64,000 bases of DNA from Vibrio tarriae. GTDB lineage: Bacteria; Pseudomonadota; Gammaproteobacteria; Enterobacterales; Vibrionaceae. Of the stretch, positions 61,801 through 64,000 are shown one piece after another. The translations under genes were made by a program, and so were the position numbers. The DNA lies in contig NZ_CP022352.1 in the NCBI RefSeq assembly GCF_002216685.1, forward strand, positions 186,001 to 250,000, written 5' to 3'. The notes under the pieces are model-generated. The model was not told the DNA's origin, did not search any database, and saw nothing but the letters and a program-made list of their open reading frames with translations. Each line of letters starts with the position of its first letter. Position 1 is the first letter of the stretch.

Positions 61801-64000
61801 AGCTTTCCCCTTGGTCTACGTCATACAGGTTGACCTGCAAGGCGAGTTTCAGAGCTTCAACTGGCAATCCACCCAAGTTATCTTGCGCATTGCTTTGCTC
61901 ACCCGCAGGCACCAAGTTCAGCGCCGCATCGTGGCCTTGGTCTTCATAGCCCGTAAATTTCTGCTGAGTAATGGTCGCCTTATGATCGGAAATCGTGATA
62001 TTGAGCTGCTCAGTGGACGTGTCCTTGTCATAATCGGTCGCCGTCACATCTACTGTGAAATTGATGTCGTTCCCGTCAGCATGATCCAACTGCGCAACCG
62101 GAGTGAAACGCGCCTCGCCATTCGGTTGAATGGTTAGCGTACCAAGATCGCGACTCACGCCATTAACAATTTCCACCACAGTGACAGTTTTCACTGCGCC
62201 ATTGAGCTCAATATCATTGCTCAGCACACTACCTTCACGGAACTGGATATCACGCCCCGCTTCGTCTACTGCGCTAAAGTGAGTCACTACTCCGCGATCA
62301 GCGCCTTGCGTATCTGGGCTTAAGTTATTGTCTCGCGAGAACAGGTTCACCGACGATGCCGCCGCCCCCTCCTGCACGGCGATATTTTTATCATGCAGGA
62401 TCGGTACATCATCCACGATAGTGACAGGCAAGGTGATCGGTGAGGTATCGCCGTCCACATCTTGCGCGAGCACCGGAATATTCAGCGTTAGCTCATTGGC
62501 ATTGAGTGGATGATCCACCACGCCATTTAAGGTAAAGCTGTAACTGCCATCGGCTCTTAACACGAGAGTAAATATCACTGCGCTATTGGCGATACCTTGA
62601 TAGGTATAGACTTGACCACTACTGGTTGTAGTTATACTAGGCGCGCCCCATACCACAGGCTGACCTTGTGAAGTGAGCCCGGTGTCGCTACTTGTGCTGG
62701 TATCAATCTGATAATGGGCAATGCCATCTGCACCTTGGGCGGTCGTAAATTGGCCATTGGCGGTGGTTGATTCTTTGCTCTGATCTGTACCAGTGGCTAA
62801 ATCATCTTCATTGACCGACAAGGCTTGCGCGCTGATCACTGAAGGCTGGTCATCAACCACGGTCACCGGCAATACAATGCTTGAGGTATCGCCATCGTAA
62901 TCCGTCGCCACCACTTTGAAATTCAACAGCAATTCATCACTGCTTGCGGCGTGATCCAGTGGTCCTGACAAGGTGAACTGATAACTACCATCAACATTCA
63001 ACTGTAATGTGAAAATCACGCTACCATCGGGTTTAGTTGCAGTGTAATTGTGGTTGCCACTGGCATCGATACTGTCTGCCAAGGTGAGCGCTTGCCCGCC
63101 GGAAGTCACTCCAGCTAACGGATTGCTGGCAAGATTCAGCGTGTAGGAAACCACATGATCCGCGCCTTGCGTTGTCGTGAAATGACCTGTAGCGGTTAAG
63201 GATTCTTTACTGGTATCCGAGCCTTGAGTCAGATCGTCTTCATCAACCGACAGCGCTTGTACAGCGGTAATGGTCGGTTTGTCATCGGCAATCGTGACGG
63301 GCAGATTGACACTGGCTTTGTCACCATCAAAATCCACCGCCAATACTTTAAAGTTCAGTTGTTTACTGTCACTGCCTACGGCGTGGTCAATCGTTCCTGA
63401 CAGAGTAAAGGTATAGCTGCCATCAGTATTCAGCACTAAGGTGAAAATTGGATTACTACCCGCCGTTGCCGTGTACGTGAGATTGCCGTTACCATCATCT
63501 ACAGGTGCAGAGAGCACCACTGCAACACCATTTGACGTTAGCCCTTGCACCGGATTGACGCTGCTATCGAGCGCAAAGCTCGCGACTGTATCTGCCCCTT
63601 CCACCAACTGGAATTGGCCATTAACGGAGACTGGCTCTTTAGTCGTATCCGAGCCTTGCGGCAGATCGTTTTCATGTACGTACAAGCCCTGCACATTGGT
63701 GAAGTAAGGCTTGTCGTCATTGATTTTGACGGGCAACACGATACTGTCGCTGTCGCCATCATAGTCGGTGGCAATCACTTGGAAGTTGAGCGTTAAATCG
63801 TTGCTATTGAGCGCATGGTCAACCGGCGCCGCCAACGTGAAGCTGTAGGTGCCATCGGTATTCAGAGTCAAGGTAAAGACGGTGACTGAACCTGCCGTCG
63901 CGGTGTAAGTCAGGTTACCATTGCCATCATCGACAGGCGCTGACAGCGTCACCGCCACGCCATTCGACATCAGTCCTTGAACTGGATTGACGCTGCTATC
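55802..64000 (-). CDS. craA: Giant RTX adhesin exported by type I secretion, 3' part (CraA-like; 5' end outside window)
   Basis: The frame is open from the right edge for more than 2,730 residues. The upstream part holds near-identical repeats of about 140 residues (T1SS-143 type), each with a (V/D)NEDDL-type start, a TTAQGADGIAHY-type strand, FTLxLNxDGSYxFTLSG, and a calcium-binding DYDGD box. Diverged cadherin/Ig-like domains with many D/N-rich loops follow. Near the C-terminus lie RTX nonapeptides (SGDDFVQGGAGDDVLVGG, GADILEGGAGADLF) and the secretion signal ending in LDQNLLRHD. It would be a cell-surface adhesin in biofilm or host attachment. The N-terminal retention module and any LapG cleavage site lie outside the window. 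The name rests on neighbourhood and architecture. Confidence 0.9.
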   Translation of the reverse strand, partial: DSSVNPVQGLMSNGVAVTLSAPVDDGNGNLTYTATAGSVTVFTLTLNTDGTYSFTLAAPVDHALNSNDLTLNFQVIATDYDGDSDSIVLPVKINDDKPYFTNVQGLYVHENDLPQGSDTTKEPVSVNGQFQLVEGADTVASFALDSSVNPVQGLTSNGVAVVLSAPVDDGNGNLTYTATAGSNPIFTLVLNTDGSYTFTLSGTIDHAVGSDSKQLNFKVLAVDFDGDKASVNLPVTIADDKPTITAVQALSVDEDDLTQGSDTSKESLTATGHFTTTQGADHVVSYTLNLASNPLAGVTSGGQALTLADSIDASGNHNYTATKPDGSVIFTLQLNVDGSYQFTLSGPLDHAASSDELLLNFKVVATDYDGDTSSIVLPVTVVDDQPSVISAQALSVNEDDLATGTDQSKESTTANGQFTTAQGADGIAHYQIDTSTSSDTGLTSQGQPVVWGAPSITTTSSGQVYTYQGIANSAVIFTLVLRADGSYSFTLNGVVDHPLNANELTLNIPVLAQDVDGDTSPITLPVTIVDDVPILHDKNIAVQEGAAASSVNLFSRDNNLSPDTQGADRGVVTHFSAVDEAGRDIQFREGSVLSNDIELNGAVKTVTVVEIVNGVSRDLGTLTIQPNGEARFTPVAQLDHADGNDINFTVDVTATDYDKDTSTEQLNITISDHKATITQQKFTGYEDQGHDAALNLVPAGEQSNAQDNLGGLPVEALKLALQVNLYDVDQGESLGEVSIWNPNQIRGDFYYLDSGNQLVKLDVDPASGHVVLPAALLQQSINGTIATVENLYFVPDRHYSTGNGGMNASVRVEILHNGVLDHVTNGNMRIEIESVADIATWKSSSEFHYDAVEDGSNVSLNIAAETQDNSNPEAITYQIRFTENGANANLVYSDGSPIPTKTDANGTYYEVPANKIAQVQVDPADNFAGQIKLDVTAITKESTNYVAGKQTAQSETKEIVIDVAPEADRGSFTVNRISIFEDNASNQNAVDPSVEHDPLLLSEVISMTGSNDADGSEALFVRLSDFTDTGATLVWLGSAPSLITVGTYPNGETYYEIPQSALSQVEVLPTKHSNENFSFVVEGIVKDTANLSTGQAQDIESLGSKTVNVTVKGVADLPNVDFISGNTQWQSFNDGTHQGVMATVAEDSLVDLNFSIISGEIADSPTDSSETISVLLSNIPDGVKLFDSDGTSVDLVFAGYDSNHKPIYQANLTTAQVITGIQVQPVASSTANIDIKATVIVTENDGHVRQVDETIRILVEPKIDVTENYHNAVSGNEDSRIHVTWVPQNTPGNIQNPDAQEYFSRVEISGFPDGSRVFVNNVEVTLVNGVLVLEPAVGQSDLDFSNQVSAAGYIQVIPPHNSSTDFTLDTTITVKEQDHEYVDAGNPGQGIAEEVIHGSIGVKVNPIAEPDGQLLVENAGSATQTVQADASGKIDFTINDASGGQAGANVIRFDNLDSNTAGSYQSAELVDQLVVSFGNVPPEVLNQLLITGAINNGDGTWTITNEADFSIKAPNGLVYSSNNDPDNNGFNDIKITITAKVYDQGEDSNEAKITEQVSTELTLSFPTVVTGNNSVAAQLNWVGDADDLVIGKEDNTVDLGQQIQDKLMVNATGFDAVADELSIVINASDLPAGASIGGQDFNFVDGQYVFKGTLNADGSISGLEGLVLIPPRDFAGDFKLPITFVTTDTQSGDEKTLTAQVPVAISPVADVLSSSGDQPLDNHVTPSITLNVQETLGLDANHQPTDLANDTPTQDGIAYEDGIVHLNLAIGLADSLNGNTQGQEILTEVTLTLNDTNAGVFVDANGQSLGTSITLTQAQLPAALGEIYFKPAPNYPSGNDINTVGITVAGKVTDSTVFDETNASSQGVSSSDADKTFTSQVSFEVKPVVDDITIGSGSPISVTGDEDSWIALADQGSAFNVSLNDNDGSEQFVSLVLTGLPTDFLVKSLSSDYVVKNNGGGEWSVQIRNPNLTSLDLSALAIKPAKDFSGEVQLGIKVYTQESLLNQPVEHTGQFTLNITPVGDDVDITPAQDVVGNEGQAIDIALGAQILDKAPSLPGGANYTENSPETLRVEISGVPDGASLSLADGTLGTSLGGGVWVFEINAQQLDKVVFNSGDNNQLNWNGNLHFKVQSVDTGLAGDQHLGSAQEFDVHVDVTAVNDRPELINVQDQVTEEDTPLLLNSFTLADIDAQLDDPNTDYTLQIGVNSGVLIIDSSLSSGLTIQGDGTGALSITGNVADINAAIASGVVKFVPAPDFYGQVAVTLNVNDNGNSGIEIAGDASTAHDNSAQFVIEVTAINDKPEIDATSMTTQIDEASGQKLTGITVSDVDYAGVHANDLMKVTLSVSEGTLSAQVPAGSSVAVSYALDGSVILEGSPEAINALLNHSDSAYGLFVDAATIAGTQINLTVTAQDMGVYFENASGMALEESKTYPIQVNPVANAPSLSMNPAFGYAQQIYANQSVSAQGIALLGAIAALTDLHETLSLRVDHLPAGASLSSTTGSVTDLGNGLWEVSPDALESLKVVGLEEGLHTLSLTALSTESDGSSAPSANSIDYRIEIAADGSLLDHRSATDDSLLVADNSGMTLLSGSGDDFVQGGAGDDVLVGGLGADILEGGAGADLFKWTLDGVDDKVDRIRDFNVSEGDSIDLTDVVQDLNNNLDLDQLLVNLSSSNQLMAQVVNSDVTLQVTADNQVQQTIVIENLATQIDFTGMSSLDIIGTLLDQNLLRHD

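Noticed and set aside
1..64000. CRISPR arrays, tRNA or rRNA genes, insertion-sequence transposases, prophage or integron genes
   Set aside because: None was recognised on either strand. The repeats seen are ERIC elements and in-gene adhesin repeats.

Overview
The window looks like part of the second chromosome of a Vibrio close to the V. cholerae/V. mimicus group. This is an inference from gene content: a Qrr quorum-sensing RNA, a Csr-type RNA with a VarA-like site, ERIC elements, and the arrangement speAB, mscS-mgtE, phhAB, aacS, long GAPDH, and a GGDEF gene beside a giant RTX adhesin. I had no database to confirm the species.

Left part (about 0.6-30 kb) is a catabolic locus for uronic-acid polysaccharides, most likely sulfated glycosaminoglycans such as chondroitin sulfate or hyaluronan. 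It holds its regulator (kdgR), a secreted family 8 polysaccharide lyase with a C-terminal DNRLRE-type domain, an OprD-like porin, a peptide-type ABC importer (binding protein, two permeases, fused ATPase), two sulfatases without signal peptides plus their radical-SAM maturase, a DUF2264 protein, an unsaturated glucuronyl hydrolase (GH88), and the complete route from unsaturated uronate to pyruvate and glyceraldehyde-3-phosphate (kduI, kduD, kdgK, eda). A GH112 galactosyl-N-acetylhexosamine phosphorylase and galT sit inside the same gene run, so phosphorolysis of Gal-beta-1,3-HexNAc appears wired into the pathway. Eleven KdgR-type boxes (AAA-N5-TTT core) lie before almost every transcription unit. 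A dual-GAF GGDEF protein lies between the sulfatases and the lyase.

Right part (30-64 kb) looks like ordinary chromosome backbone: agmatine/putrescine synthesis (speA, speB), a small MscS channel coupled to mgtE, a qrr RNA gene with sigma-54 promoter and LuxO-type sites, an AraC regulator divergent from a MATE pump, an Ail/OmpX-like barrel, phhAB with a TyrR-type box, acetoacetyl-CoA synthetase with a LysR regulator, a methyltransferase, a YddG-type exporter, a maltose-acetyltransferase-like enzyme, a CNNM/CorC membrane protein, an OsmC protein, a Csr-type RNA rich in GGA motifs, dCMP deaminase, an N-terminally extended GAPDH, two amino-acid exporters, a GGEEF diguanylate cyclase, and the 3' part of a giant RTX adhesin (CraA-like) that runs off the right edge.

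Three full-length ERIC elements (about 128 bp) cluster at 43.7-50.5 kb, and an internally deleted one lies beside kduI. An orphan reading-frame remnant at 44.6 kb and a 34-codon ORF overlapping the AraC stop codon are the least explained coding pieces.
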